From NCBI RefSeq assembly GCF_015710575.1, contig NZ_CP065373.1, positions 4,154,001-4,218,000 on the forward strand: DNA of 64,000 nt, written 5' to 3'. Shown piece after piece: positions 8,459 to 17,864 of the stretch. The translations under genes were made by a program, and so were the position numbers. The notes beneath the pieces are model-generated. The model searched no databases. It saw only the letters and a list, made by a program, of their open reading frames with translations, and was not told the origin of the DNA. Origin of the DNA: Mycolicibacterium mengxianglii (GTDB taxonomy: Bacteria > Actinomycetota > Actinomycetes > Mycobacteriales > Mycobacteriaceae). Position 1 is the stretch's first letter. The number at the start of each line of letters is the position of its first letter.

Positions 8459-9181
8459 ATGGGTTGGACACCGGCCCGGTACGCGGCCGATACCGGTCGC
8501 TCACCTGAAATCACCGACACGTCAACGATTCTCCAAGAGTCGCCGCGTACCCGCGCCGCCCTGGTGATGACAGACGAGTTGCTGCGGCACGGCCTGGCAC
8601 ACGTGATGTCGCATGCCGGCGACATCGACTTCCTGGGCAATCTGTGTCATGGCCCCGAACTGGCGGACCGGCTGCGCGCACTGCGGCCTGATCTGCTGAT
8701 CCTCGGGGCCGAACACAACCTGTCCCTGTCAGGCTTGCTGGTGCAGCTCGACCACGTGCCCAAGGTCATCGTGGTGATGGAGGGCGGGGACGCGCCGGCA
8801 GGAGCGCTCGAGCTGATCCAAGCAGGCGCCGATGCGCTGGTAGACCGCAGATCGTCGTCGGCAGAGCTGCTCAGCACCATCACCCGGGTGGTCGCCGGCC
8901 ACTCCGCGCTGGACTCGCACTGCGCCAACACCCTCATCTCTGAACTGCGCGCAGCCGAAAACGCGCCGACGCCAGACTTCTCGCACCTGCTCACCCGTCG
9001 GGAACGAGAAGTGTTGGACTTACTCACCGATGGACTGGACAACCGGGCGATCGCGACGGAGTTGTTCATCTCGGAGGCCACCGTCAAGTTCCACCTCCAC
9101 AACATCATGGACAAGTCCGGTGTGCACAAGCGTGCTGCGCTGGTCGCAGCCGCGCTGCGCGCGCACCCGAGAACTCGCTGA
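8459..9181 (+). CDS. NarL/LuxR-family regulator with degenerate receiver domain
   Basis: 240 aa. The C-terminal 65 residues are a clear LuxR helix-turn-helix: LLTRREREVLDLLTDGLDNR, then AIATELFISEATVKFHLHNI. The N-terminal part has the length and fold pattern of a response-regulator receiver. However, the phosphorylation site is lost: the strand normally ending in Asp reads PDLLILGAEHN, and the acidic pair is reduced to TDE. It is therefore probably an orphan regulator that does not use phosphorylation, perhaps responding to a ligand or protein partner. A copy of the shared 19-bp element precedes it, suggesting auto- or cross-regulation. Confidence 0.88.
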   Translation: MGWTPARYAADTGRSPEITDTSTILQESPRTRAALVMTDELLRHGLAHVMSHAGDIDFLGNLCHGPELADRLRALRPDLLILGAEHNLSLSGLLVQLDHVPKVIVVMEGGDAPAGALELIQAGADALVDRRSSSAELLSTITRVVAGHSALDSHCANTLISELRAAENAPTPDFSHLLTRREREVLDLLTDGLDNRAIATELFISEATVKFHLHNIMDKSGVHKRAALVAAALRAHPRTR

Positions 9182-9244
9182 GGACAACACCTCCTGCGGT
9201 GACCGTGGCAGAGTCCTGTCCCCTACTGGCGACGGCGCAGCTTT

Positions 9245-9309
9245 CCGACCTTGCGGCGCAAGGTCGGAACCCCGCCACCACCACCGTGATCGGGGCGGTG
9301 GCGGGGTTC
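9245..9309. terminator. Two consecutive hairpins between convergent genes
   Basis: Stem 1 pairs 9245-9254 with 9258-9267 (10 bp, 3-nt loop). Stem 2 pairs 9267-9279 with 9297-9309 (13 bp). They lie between the convergent LuxR-type and adenosyltransferase genes and can serve as terminators in both directions. Confidence 0.75.
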
Positions 9310-9324
9310 ACGCCTGGCCGAGCA

Positions 9325-9894
9325 TCACATCCGCTCGCCACCCGGACGCCACAGCACATCACCGTCGGGATTTTCGTAGCGCGCCAGAATGAACAGCAGG
9401 TCTGACAACCGGTTCAGATACCGGAGTGCGCAGTTGTTGACCGGGGCAGTGTCCGCCAGACACCACGCGCTGCGTTCAGCACGACGTGCCACGGTGCGCG
9501 CATGGTGCAGGTGGGCGGCAGCCACTGTGCCGCCGGGCAGGATGAAACTGCTCAACTTCGGCAAGTCCGCGTTGAACTCGTCGCACCAGGTTTCGAGTTG
9601 CTTCACCTGCTCGTCTGTCACGCGCAACGGTTCGTACTCGCTGTTCTCGACCTCGGGTGTGCACAGATCTGCCCCGACGTCGAACAGGTCGTTCTGGATC
9701 ACCCGCAACACCGTGACGGTACGGTCACTGGCCATTCCGCATGCAACGGCCAGTCCGATCACGGCATTCGTCTCGTCGCAGTCGGCGTAGGCACCCACCC
9801 GGACGTCTGCTTTGGCGACCCTGGACATATCCCCCAGGGCAGTGGTGCCCGCGTCACCGGTACGGGTGTAGATCCGGGTCAGATGTACGGCCAT
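9325..9894 (-). CDS. pduO: Cob(I)alamin adenosyltransferase, PduO type
   Basis: Transfers the 5-prime-deoxyadenosyl group of ATP to cob(I)alamin, making the coenzyme for the dehydratase. The 189-aa product from ATG 9894 has the N-terminal ATP loop IYTRTGDAGTTALGD. It also has the YADCDETNAVIGLA segment, and the C-terminal motif VNNCALRYLNRLSDLLFILAR contains the RYLNRLSD signature of this trimeric family. It corresponds to the N-terminal domain of enteric PduO only; a homologue of the C-terminal domain is a separate gene at 10960-11370. The GlpF gene lies 31 bases upstream on the same strand. Confidence 0.95.
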   Translation of the reverse strand: MAVHLTRIYTRTGDAGTTALGDMSRVAKADVRVGAYADCDETNAVIGLAVACGMASDRTVTVLRVIQNDLFDVGADLCTPEVENSEYEPLRVTDEQVKQLETWCDEFNADLPKLSSFILPGGTVAAAHLHHARTVARRAERSAWCLADTAPVNNCALRYLNRLSDLLFILARYENPDGDVLWRPGGERM

Positions 9895-9925
9895 GCGTCG
9901 ATCTCCTGTCCGAGTGGGGGGACGT

Positions 9926-10639
9926 TCACGCGATTGCCAGTGCCAGCGAGGCGGCCAGTGCCGCACCGATCAGAGGTCCCGCAACCGGCACCCAGGAGTA
10001 CGACCAGTCCGAATCGGCCTTACCGCGTATCGGCAGCAGCGAGTAGGCAATTCGGGGTCCGAGATCGCGAGCCGGGTTGATGGCGTACCCCGTGGGTCCG
10101 CCGAGCCCGAAACCGATACCCATCACCACAAAGGCGACAGCTGCATAACCCAACGCACCGTTGACGTCGGCCGGATTGGTCATGACCCAGAAGATCAGCA
10201 CGAATGTGCCGATGATCTCGGTCGTGATGTTCCACCCGAACCCGCGCACCACCGGCGCCGTGCAGAAGATGCCTCGCGTACCGGCATTGTCGTCGTGGTT
10301 GTCGAACTGCAATTTGAATGCCGCCCAACACAGCACGGCACCGGTGATACCACCGAGCAGCTGCGCTGCCACGTACACCGGAAGGGTGGACCATGGCATC
10401 CCACCCGACATGGCCACAGCCAGCGATACCGCGGGGTTGATGTGACCGCCGGACGGATCGGCGATGCTGGCGCCGGCAAAAACGCCAAATCCCCAGCCCA
10501 GCACCACGATCAGCCAGTCCCCGCCACCCCCTTGAGAGTACGAGTTCTTCAGGACGATCGCCGCGACTGATCCGTTGCCGATCAGACACAGGATGGCCGT
10601 GCCCAAAAACTCCCAGATGAAGATGTCGACGTTCGACAC
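9926..10639 (-). CDS. glpF: Glycerol/diol facilitator (aquaglyceroporin)
   Basis: A 237-aa membrane channel of the MIP family with six predicted transmembrane helices and the two half-helix motifs GGHINPAVSLA (about residue 65) and GYAINPARDLGPR (about residue 187). The Asp after the second NPAR is characteristic of glycerol-conducting GlpF channels rather than water-only aquaporins. Its place beside the dehydratase and adenosyltransferase suggests that it lets glycerol or 1,2-propanediol into the cell. It is probably co-transcribed with the adenosyltransferase. Confidence 0.93.
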   Translation of the reverse strand: MSNVDIFIWEFLGTAILCLIGNGSVAAIVLKNSYSQGGGGDWLIVVLGWGFGVFAGASIADPSGGHINPAVSLAVAMSGGMPWSTLPVYVAAQLLGGITGAVLCWAAFKLQFDNHDDNAGTRGIFCTAPVVRGFGWNITTEIIGTFVLIFWVMTNPADVNGALGYAAVAFVVMGIGFGLGGPTGYAINPARDLGPRIAYSLLPIRGKADSDWSYSWVPVAGPLIGAALAASLALAIA

Positions 10640-10959
10640 CGCTCACCGCCTCTCTTGAGTGTTGTCGCAATGGCGCCTGCGAACTGGTACCGGCTGGTTC
10701 AACCGAGGCGCCCTGCAAGTGTTTTGATGTCGGACCTTCTCCGACAATGGTTTTGCGAAGTTCACGCCACATCCTGTCCAGACGAAGGCTGACGCCTGCC
10801 CGGAAGGACAGCTTTTGGATAGGGTCCCGACGCGCGCTCACCGATAGGACGAAGCCCGGTGCGGCGCTCGACCGAGGAGACTATGATCGTGAACGTACCA
10901 GCATCCGGTCATCTGCGCTCAAATCTATTGCGCAACAAATCATTTCGAAAGGTCAATCA
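10640..10959. promoter_or_regulatory. Divergent promoter region of glpF-pduO and the GlcG-like gene
   Basis: 320 bases without a credible gene. It must contain promoters in both directions. No full copy of the 19-bp element found elsewhere in the locus is present; only weak partial matches (near 10662 and 10927) were seen. An AAAGG ribosome-binding site precedes 10960. Confidence 0.45.
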
Positions 10960-11370
10960 ATGAGTGCCATCACTCTGTCCGACGCGTCTGCGGTGTTGGA
11001 CGCCGCCATCGAAAAGGCCCGCGAGATCGGTCAGCCGATGAACATCGCGGTCGTCGACGACGGTGGCCACCTGGTCGCCTTCGCCCGTATGGACGGGGCG
11101 ATCAAGGCAAGCATCGACATCTCGACACGCAAGGCGCGGACCTCAGTGCTGATGAACCTTCCCACCCAGGCGCTCACCGCGCTCGCCCAACCGGGTGCCG
11201 AACTGTACGGACTGGAACAAACTTCCGGCGGCATGGTGATTTTCGGCGGAGGCATCCCGCTGACGGTGGACGGCGTCACCATCGGGGCGATCGGCGTCAG
11301 CGCCGGGTCCGTGGAACAGGACGTGACGGTCGCCGAAGCGGGAGTTGCCGCCCTGCCGGCCCAAAGCTAG
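10960..11370 (+). CDS. GlcG/HbpS-like protein (PduO C-terminal domain family, DUF336)
   Basis: The 136-aa product begins at ATG 10960 behind AAAGG. It has the family pattern LDAAIEKAREIGQPMNIAVV, DDGGHLVAFARMDGA, and the glycine-rich GGMVIFGGGIPLTVDG followed by IGAIGVSAGSVEQD. This is the domain fused to the adenosyltransferase in enteric PduO, where it binds heme, and it also occurs as free-standing GlcG/HbpS. Here it is a separate gene in the same locus. The role is uncertain: heme or cobalamin binding, or a chaperone. Confidence 0.88.
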   Translation: MSAITLSDASAVLDAAIEKAREIGQPMNIAVVDDGGHLVAFARMDGAIKASIDISTRKARTSVLMNLPTQALTALAQPGAELYGLEQTSGGMVIFGGGIPLTVDGVTIGAIGVSAGSVEQDVTVAEAGVAALPAQS

Positions 11371-11377
11371 CGAGTAG

Positions 11378-11421
11378 AAAGCAACTACCCTGCGCCGCGA
11401 ACGACGCAGGGTAGTTGCTTT
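11378..11421. terminator. Bidirectional terminator
   Basis: A perfect 17-bp inverted repeat (11378-11394 with 11405-11421) starts with AAA and ends with TTT. It lies between the convergent GlcG-like and aldehyde dehydrogenase genes. Confidence 0.9.
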
Positions 11422-11448
11422 GCACTATCGATCAGAGATGCCGGCCGA

Positions 11449-12972
<1,524 letters not shown>

Positions 12973-13051
12973 GGGTTGTCTCCTACCGTCGTTCACCCAG
13001 CTGTCGCTGGGCCACGTTTGTGTCGTGCGTCACCACGTTAGGAGCCAAACC

Positions 13052-13070
13052 GTTGCAGCGCGGTTGCATC
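13052..13070 (-). promoter_or_regulatory. Predicted operator, copy 3 (aldehyde dehydrogenase promoter)
   Basis: Read on the minus strand this is GATGCAACCGCGCTGCAAC, the most divergent copy. Both TGCAAC units and the 11-bp period are kept. It lies 79 bases upstream of the aldehyde dehydrogenase start and is oriented towards it, as the other two copies are towards their genes. Confidence 0.65.
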
Positions 13071-13284
13071 GGCGAAGAAACCCGCAGATTCAGGGTGGAG
13101 AGCCGATCAGGCCGGCTCTGCCATTCGTCAGTGCTGTTCAGGCCCGATACCGGCTGCCCGGCCCCCGGTGATTGGCACACCCTGGCACACGAGCAGGCCC
13201 GATCGTCGGACGGATCAGTCACCATCGCATCATCTGGGGTCGGCACCGCCCCCGGTGCAGCTACCGTAGAGGCGGTATCGGGGG

Positions 13285-14643
13285 GTGAATCGTATGGTCG
13301 CGAGGCAGAAAGTCGCCAGGCAGAAATCAGCGGCGTTCCGGAAGTCTGCAGTCGCAGTGCCGCCGGACGCGCGTACTCAGGAGCCGCCGCAGCCAACAAG
13401 CGCCCTGGCCAACGATTTCGGCGAGGAAGTGACGCTGACACTGGCCGGCTCGCTCAATGTGCGCCGCACCGCGTTGCGGCTGCTCTCGATGGTCCGCCCC
13501 CGGCTCGCCGACTGGGCGGTCCTGGTTCTGGTGGACCGCCAAACCGGCGGTTTGAGCGTGTACGGCGGCGACCAGCCGGATTTCCGCGCCGCGATTCACG
13601 CTGCGACGGTCGCCGGTACCGGCCTGTATCGCACGCTGCGCACCGGCCGGACAACATTGCTGCACGTCCCTCTCGGCACCCCCGCCGATCAGGTGCTCGC
13701 GGACATGATCCCCCACCGCGCGGTGTATGAGCAGGTCGCCGGACTGCGGCCGGCCGATGTGCTGAGCCTCGGGCTCACCGCCCGGGGCGGCACCGTGGGC
13801 GCGCTCATCCTGGTGCGGGGTCCGGGCCGCGGATTCGCCGACGGGGACGTCGCCGTCGCCGAGCACCTGGCGGTCAGAGCCGCGTTGGCGCTGGATTCCG
13901 CGCAGCTCTACGAGGAGAGTGGCCGGGTGGTCTCGGCGCTCACCGACGGCCTGCGCCCGCCGAATCTGCCCGAGGTCGAGGGGTTGCGAATAGCGGCGCG
14001 TTACCGCCCGGCCGCGGAGCACCTCGAACTGGGCGGGGACTTCTACGACCTGCACGGCGCCGGGAATGACTGGCTGCTCACCATCGGTGACGTCTGCGGC
14101 AAGGGGGTGGAAGCCGCTGCCCTGACCGGCCGCACCCGCCAGAGCATCCGTACCGCCGCCTACTTCGACAGGAGCCCGGCGGCCGTGGCCGGCGCGCTGA
14201 ATTCGGTGCTGTACGACACCGGCACCGCACCGTTTGTGACCGTGGTGTGCGCCCGCGTCCACACCGAGCCCTCCGGCGACCACGCTGACGTCGAGATGAT
14301 CGCCGCGGGCCATCCGGCACCGATTCTGTTGCGCGCCAACGGGTCCGTGACACAGGTCGACGTCAGTGGCGCGGCGGCCGGAATGCTGCCCACGGTCACC
14401 TACCTGCCTGCGCAGGTTCGGCTCGACCGGGGTGACACGTTGCTGATGTACACCGACGGCATCGACGAAGCGCGTGGAGTCGACGGACTCTTCGGCGTCG
14501 AACGGCTGCTCGAGTTCCTGCCCGCGTACACCGGTGCGGCTCCCGGGGTGGTCTGCGAAGCCGTCGAACAGCGCGTCTTGGAACACCTCGACGGCCACCC
14601 GCATGACGACATGGCGTTGCTTGCGGTCACATGCGGGACATGA
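13285..14643 (+). CDS. GAF-SpoIIE protein phosphatase (PP2C type)
   Basis: About 452 aa. After a basic, probably disordered N-terminus comes a GAF-like sensor domain (about residues 50-205), then a SpoIIE/RsbU-type PP2C phosphatase. The metal-binding residues are in place: LGGDFYDLHG, IGDVCGKGVEAA, AAGHPAPILLR, YTDGIDEAR and the final HDDMALLAV. Such enzymes dephosphorylate anti-sigma antagonists; no antagonist or kinase gene is nearby, so the target is unknown. GTG 13285 is used here; ATG 13294 is better spaced from a G-rich ribosome-binding site. It is coupled to the next gene by an ATGA overlap. Confidence 0.9.
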   Translation: MNRMVARQKVARQKSAAFRKSAVAVPPDARTQEPPQPTSALANDFGEEVTLTLAGSLNVRRTALRLLSMVRPRLADWAVLVLVDRQTGGLSVYGGDQPDFRAAIHAATVAGTGLYRTLRTGRTTLLHVPLGTPADQVLADMIPHRAVYEQVAGLRPADVLSLGLTARGGTVGALILVRGPGRGFADGDVAVAEHLAVRAALALDSAQLYEESGRVVSALTDGLRPPNLPEVEGLRIAARYRPAAEHLELGGDFYDLHGAGNDWLLTIGDVCGKGVEAAALTGRTRQSIRTAAYFDRSPAAVAGALNSVLYDTGTAPFVTVVCARVHTEPSGDHADVEMIAAGHPAPILLRANGSVTQVDVSGAAAGMLPTVTYLPAQVRLDRGDTLLMYTDGIDEARGVDGLFGVERLLEFLPAYTGAAPGVVCEAVEQRVLEHLDGHPHDDMALLAVTCGT

Positions 14644-15689
14644 GCGGGGCGGCCGACCCAGCGCCGGCCGAGGGGCTCGCGGCACTCACACTGCCCGCCT
14701 ATGACCAGGCCCTGACGACCGGCAACGCCACCGCGGTGACGTCGGCCGTACACACCCTTCTCGACACCGGCATCAACCCGGTGCAGGTACTGACCGGGGT
14801 GATCTCCGCCGGACAGCGGGCCGTCGGAATCCATTGGCAACGCGGTGAGTGGACCGTCGCCCAGGAACACGCGGCCACCGCATTGGCCGTCGCCGCCACC
14901 GAAGTCGTCACCGAACGCGTGCGCGGGTCCGTGCCGATCACCCACGGCAGTGTGCTCGTCGCCTGTGCCGAGCGCGAATGGCATGCGCTCCCGGCGATGA
15001 TCATCTCCTGTGCGCTTCGCGCCCACGGCTGGGACAGCACCTTGCTGGGTGCTTCGACCACCCCGATGCGCCTCAACCGCGCGCTCCAGGATGTCGGACC
15101 GGAGGCGCTGGCGGTCAGCTGTTCCGTGCTGGGTTCATTGCCGGCCGGCAGGCACTTCATCGAGGCCGGCACCGCGGCCGGGGTTCCGGTGGTGGTGGGC
15201 GGTTCGGCGTTCGGGCCCGATGACCTGCGAGCCCGCGCCCTCGGGGCCACCGCGTGGGCGCGCGACGCCCAGGAGGCGGTCACCGCGGTGGCCGGCCTGC
15301 CGACGGTTGTCCCACCGGCGCCGCGATTGCCCGCCGCGGCGGCCGCCGAGCAGGCCGCGCTCGAACTCGACCATCAGCGCCTCGTGGCGGTGTTACGCCG
15401 ACGGTGGTCGTTGACCGCCTCGGGCGGCGCTGAGCTCAAAGCGGCCCGGGAGGTCGCCGACGATGCGCTACACCAGGTGCTGCACGCGGTATGGGCGGTA
15501 CTGCTGACCGGTGATCCCCGGCCGATCTCCGAGACCACCATCTGGGTTGCCGACGTGCTGCATTCGCGCGGGGCGGAGGGTGAATTGGTTGACGAGCTGG
15601 GCCAGGTAGTGGCCACCAGCCTGGGGGATTTCCCGTTGGCCCGCGGGCTCGTCGAACGGTATTTCGCCGGCGGCCAGCCGATCAGCTGA
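14640..15689 (+). CDS. CarH-like cobalamin-binding sensor protein
   Basis: 349 aa from ATG 14640, overlapping the phosphatase stop (ATGA). A four-helix cap domain carries the W-x9-EH motif (Trp66, Glu76-His77 in HWQRGEWTVAQEHAAT). The Rossmann-like B12 domain has the E-x-H signature (Glu113-Trp-His115), where His is the expected lower cobalt ligand. These are features of CarH-type adenosylcobalamin photoreceptors. The usual MerR DNA-binding domain is absent; instead there is an alpha-helical C-terminal extension of about 120 residues. The residue after Trp66 is Gln, where CarH has the His that forms the light adduct. It is probably an AdoCbl sensor that signals through the phosphatase. Confidence 0.88.
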   Translation: MSGAADPAPAEGLAALTLPAYDQALTTGNATAVTSAVHTLLDTGINPVQVLTGVISAGQRAVGIHWQRGEWTVAQEHAATALAVAATEVVTERVRGSVPITHGSVLVACAEREWHALPAMIISCALRAHGWDSTLLGASTTPMRLNRALQDVGPEALAVSCSVLGSLPAGRHFIEAGTAAGVPVVVGGSAFGPDDLRARALGATAWARDAQEAVTAVAGLPTVVPPAPRLPAAAAAEQAALELDHQRLVAVLRRRWSLTASGGAELKAAREVADDALHQVLHAVWAVLLTGDPRPISETTIWVADVLHSRGAEGELVDELGQVVATSLGDFPLARGLVERYFAGGQPIS

Positions 15690-16974
15690 GGTCGAAGTCG
15701 ATGCCGGCCAGATGGCCACCGGCCTGGGCACGCGCCAACGGGTCGACGGCCGCGTTGTCCCGCAACAACTGCCACCCTTCCCTGTCGTCGCGGCCCTCGG
15801 GCAGGTCCAGCCAACGACGCAACAGGTCGATGCGACCGCGGGCCGATTCGGCCAACACCACCCCGCGCAGCGCCGTCGACAGCTGGGTACGTAACCGGGC
15901 GATCGCCGGCGACACCGACTGCGGCAGCAACGGTCCTTGATAGCGGGTCAGCGCCGACTCGACATCACCGGCGTCGAGAGCGTCGAAGATCTCCCCCACA
16001 TCGGAGGTGATCGGCATCTGCAGCCGGTAAGGGCGCGACCCCAGGTGTTCGGGTCCGATCACTTTTCGCAAGCGAGACATCTCGGCACGCACCGTGACGA
16101 CGTCGAGGTCCTTGTCGTCGAGCAGCACCGCGAGATGGTCGGCGCTCAGACCTTCGGGATGACGGGTCAGCAGTGCCAGGATGTCGGCGTGTCGCCCGGT
16201 GAGGCTGGTCGCGCGCAGATGCCCGTACTCGCCGGTGGTCACCCAGCGTGGCCGACCTGCGCCCAGGAGGACGAGGTGCGCCTTCGGCCGTGCGGGTTCT
16301 GGGCAGCCACCGGTGATCCGCAGCAACGCCAGATGGTTTTCCACGGCCGCCACGGTCGCTCTGACCAGTGCCAATGTCTGCGGGGAAGCGACCTCGGAGT
16401 TGCCGGTCAGATCGATGGCACCCAGCAGGGCACCGGTGTCGGGGTCATGCACCGGCACCGCGGTGCAACTCCAGGGCTGCACGATGCGGGAGAAGTGCTC
16501 ACCGCCGTGGATCTGCAGTTCGCGGTCAAGTGCCAGCGCGGTCCCGGGCGCATTGGTACCTGCGGCCCGTTCACTCCAGTCCGCGCCCGGCAGGAAGTTC
16601 ATCGCTTCAGCCTTGCGGCGCACCGCGGGGTCGCCTTCGACCCACAGCAACGTTCCGTCGGCGGCACTGACGGCAACGACCACACCGGAATCGACGGCAT
16701 CGTCGACGAGGAGCCGGCGGATCACCGGTAGGGCGGGTGCCAGCGGATGGCTGTCGCGCAGACGTGCGACGGTGACCGCCGCCGATGCGGATACGGTGCC
16801 GTGTTCAGGGTCGACGCCACGTGCCAGGCTGCGCTGCCAGCTTTCGGCAACGATGGGGCGCACCTGGTTGGCATCGAGAAACTTGGCGTCGATCTCACCG
16901 GTGATGAATCGTTCGTGCACAGCACGCAGCGCCCGGGCCGATACCTGCCCGCAGGAATTCCTCATTGAATCCAT
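15682..16974 (-). CDS. GAF-domain transcriptional regulator with OmpR/SARP-like winged helix
   Basis: 430 aa. The N-terminal segment (RPIVAESWQRSLARGVDPEH) and the GAF domain (WSERAAGTNAPGTALALDRE; QPWSCTAVPVHDPDTGALLG) match AcoR-type activators of aldehyde/alcohol catabolism. The sigma-54 AAA domain is missing. Instead residues about 255-330 look like a winged helix (LTGRHADILALLTRHPEGLS...VRAEMSRLRKVIG), followed by a BTAD-like helical segment (IFDALDAGDVESALTRYQGP). SARP proteins with this layout bind direct repeats about 11 bp apart, so this is the best candidate reader of the 19-bp elements (inference). It converges with the B12 sensor gene, overlapping by 8 bases. Confidence 0.85.
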   Translation of the reverse strand: MDSMRNSCGQVSARALRAVHERFITGEIDAKFLDANQVRPIVAESWQRSLARGVDPEHGTVSASAAVTVARLRDSHPLAPALPVIRRLLVDDAVDSGVVVAVSAADGTLLWVEGDPAVRRKAEAMNFLPGADWSERAAGTNAPGTALALDRELQIHGGEHFSRIVQPWSCTAVPVHDPDTGALLGAIDLTGNSEVASPQTLALVRATVAAVENHLALLRITGGCPEPARPKAHLVLLGAGRPRWVTTGEYGHLRATSLTGRHADILALLTRHPEGLSADHLAVLLDDKDLDVVTVRAEMSRLRKVIGPEHLGSRPYRLQMPITSDVGEIFDALDAGDVESALTRYQGPLLPQSVSPAIARLRTQLSTALRGVVLAESARGRIDLLRRWLDLPEGRDDREGWQLLRDNAAVDPLARAQAGGHLAGIDFDLS

Positions 16975-17075
16975 CGGTTTTCATCGCTCCTTGGTGACGT
17001 GATCACGCGCCTACCATGAATGCACCCTATCTGCTCTTTGACGTAAGTCACGCCACCCTTCTGCACGATTGCTGC

Positions 17076-17112
17076 GCGGCCCCCGCAGGGCTCTCCTCCC
17101 TGCCGGGGCCGC
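17076..17112 (-). terminator. Terminator of the ESX-4 esxU-esxT end
   Basis: A 15-bp stem with one mismatch (17076-17090 with 17098-17112, 7-nt loop) lies 20 bases beyond the esxT stop in the direction of transcription. Confidence 0.8.
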
Positions 17113-17132
17113 ACAGAGTCTTCAACCGCTGG

Positions 17133-17426
17133 TCAGCGCCAAGCGTTGGCAGCCGCCCGGTCGGTGTCGGCGACCTGACCTGCGCCGTCGCGGACCGCGT
17201 TGCCGAGCCGAACCAGAATTTCGTTGAGGGCGGCAGCGGACCGCTGCCATTCGGACTGCTGCACCCGGTAGGCCTCGGCGGCCTCCCGTGTCCACACCTG
17301 CTGCAGCGGGGCGATACGTGCGCTCAGGTCCTCGAGTGCGGCGTTGAGCCGGGCCGCGGTACTCGCGATCTCCTGCCGGACGGCGACATCGATCTCGGTG
17401 AAGTCGTAGCTGATGATCTCGTCCAT
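17133..17426 (-). CDS. esxT: WXG100-family ESX-4 substrate EsxT
   Basis: A 97-aa helical-hairpin protein secreted by ESX-4 as a dimer with EsxU. It starts at ATG 17426 behind GAAGGAG. The turn motif is WTREAAEAYRVQQSEWQ, so the WXG triplet is WTR, as in M. tuberculosis EsxT. The flanking ASTAARLNAALEDL and ALNEILVRLGNAVRDGA also match that protein. It is the last gene of the ESX-4 minus-strand operon, 24 bases after esxU. Confidence 0.93.
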   Translation of the reverse strand: MDEIISYDFTEIDVAVRQEIASTAARLNAALEDLSARIAPLQQVWTREAAEAYRVQQSEWQRSAAALNEILVRLGNAVRDGAGQVADTDRAAANAWR

Positions 17427-17450
17427 CGGGACTCCTTCGGGTGTGACGCG

Positions 17451-17768
17451 TCAGCGCAGTTCGGCGGCGACGGAGGAGATCTGTTCGGCGTGCTGGCGGC
17501 CGGCTTCACGCAGGGTCTGCTCGTTGTGACGGATGGTCGCGGCGATGCCGTCCAGTGAGTGGCACAGCCGCACGGACTCGGTGTTCCATCGATCCACCAC
17601 GTCTTTGAAGCGGGCCGCGGCGGCGCCGCCCCACACCGCCGGCGGCACCGCGGTGAGTCTGTTGATGCACCCGTTCAGCAGCGCGCGGATCTCCGCGCTG
17701 CGGGCGTCAGTGGCCTGGGCAGCAGTGCGCATGAGCGCAAAATCGGTGCTCAGCGATGCGTTCGTCAT
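17451..17768 (-). CDS. esxU: WXG100-family ESX-4 substrate EsxU
   Basis: A 105-aa WXG100 protein, the partner of EsxT. The canonical turn is [20 protein letters not shown], and the first helix [15 protein letters not shown] matches EsxU of M. tuberculosis. It starts at ATG 17768 behind GAAGG. Confidence 0.93.
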   Translation of the reverse strand: MTNASLSTDFALMRTAAQATDARSAEIRALLNGCINRLTAVPPAVWGGAAAARFKDVVDRWNTESVRLCHSLDGIAATIRHNEQTLREAGRQHAEQISSVAAELR

Positions 17769-17864
17769 GATTTCGCCTTCGGTGGAGGGTGTCCGCGTAA
17801 TCCGCGCTTACCTTTATTCGTCTGTGCTGGAGCCGTTTTGGTTCCCTACGGACGGGCAACAGTT

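Noticed and set aside
10640..10959. A fourth copy of the 19-bp operator before glpF or the GlcG-like gene
   Set aside because: Only short partial matches (around GTTGTCGCAA and TTGCGCAAC) are present, without the 11-bp-spaced second unit.
13327..14685. 452-codon open frame on the minus strand
   Set aside because: Antisense to the GAF-SpoIIE phosphatase, whose catalytic motifs are intact on the plus strand.
17016..17558. 180-codon plus-strand frame across esxT and esxU
   Set aside because: Shadow of the two WXG100 genes, which match known proteins on the minus strand.
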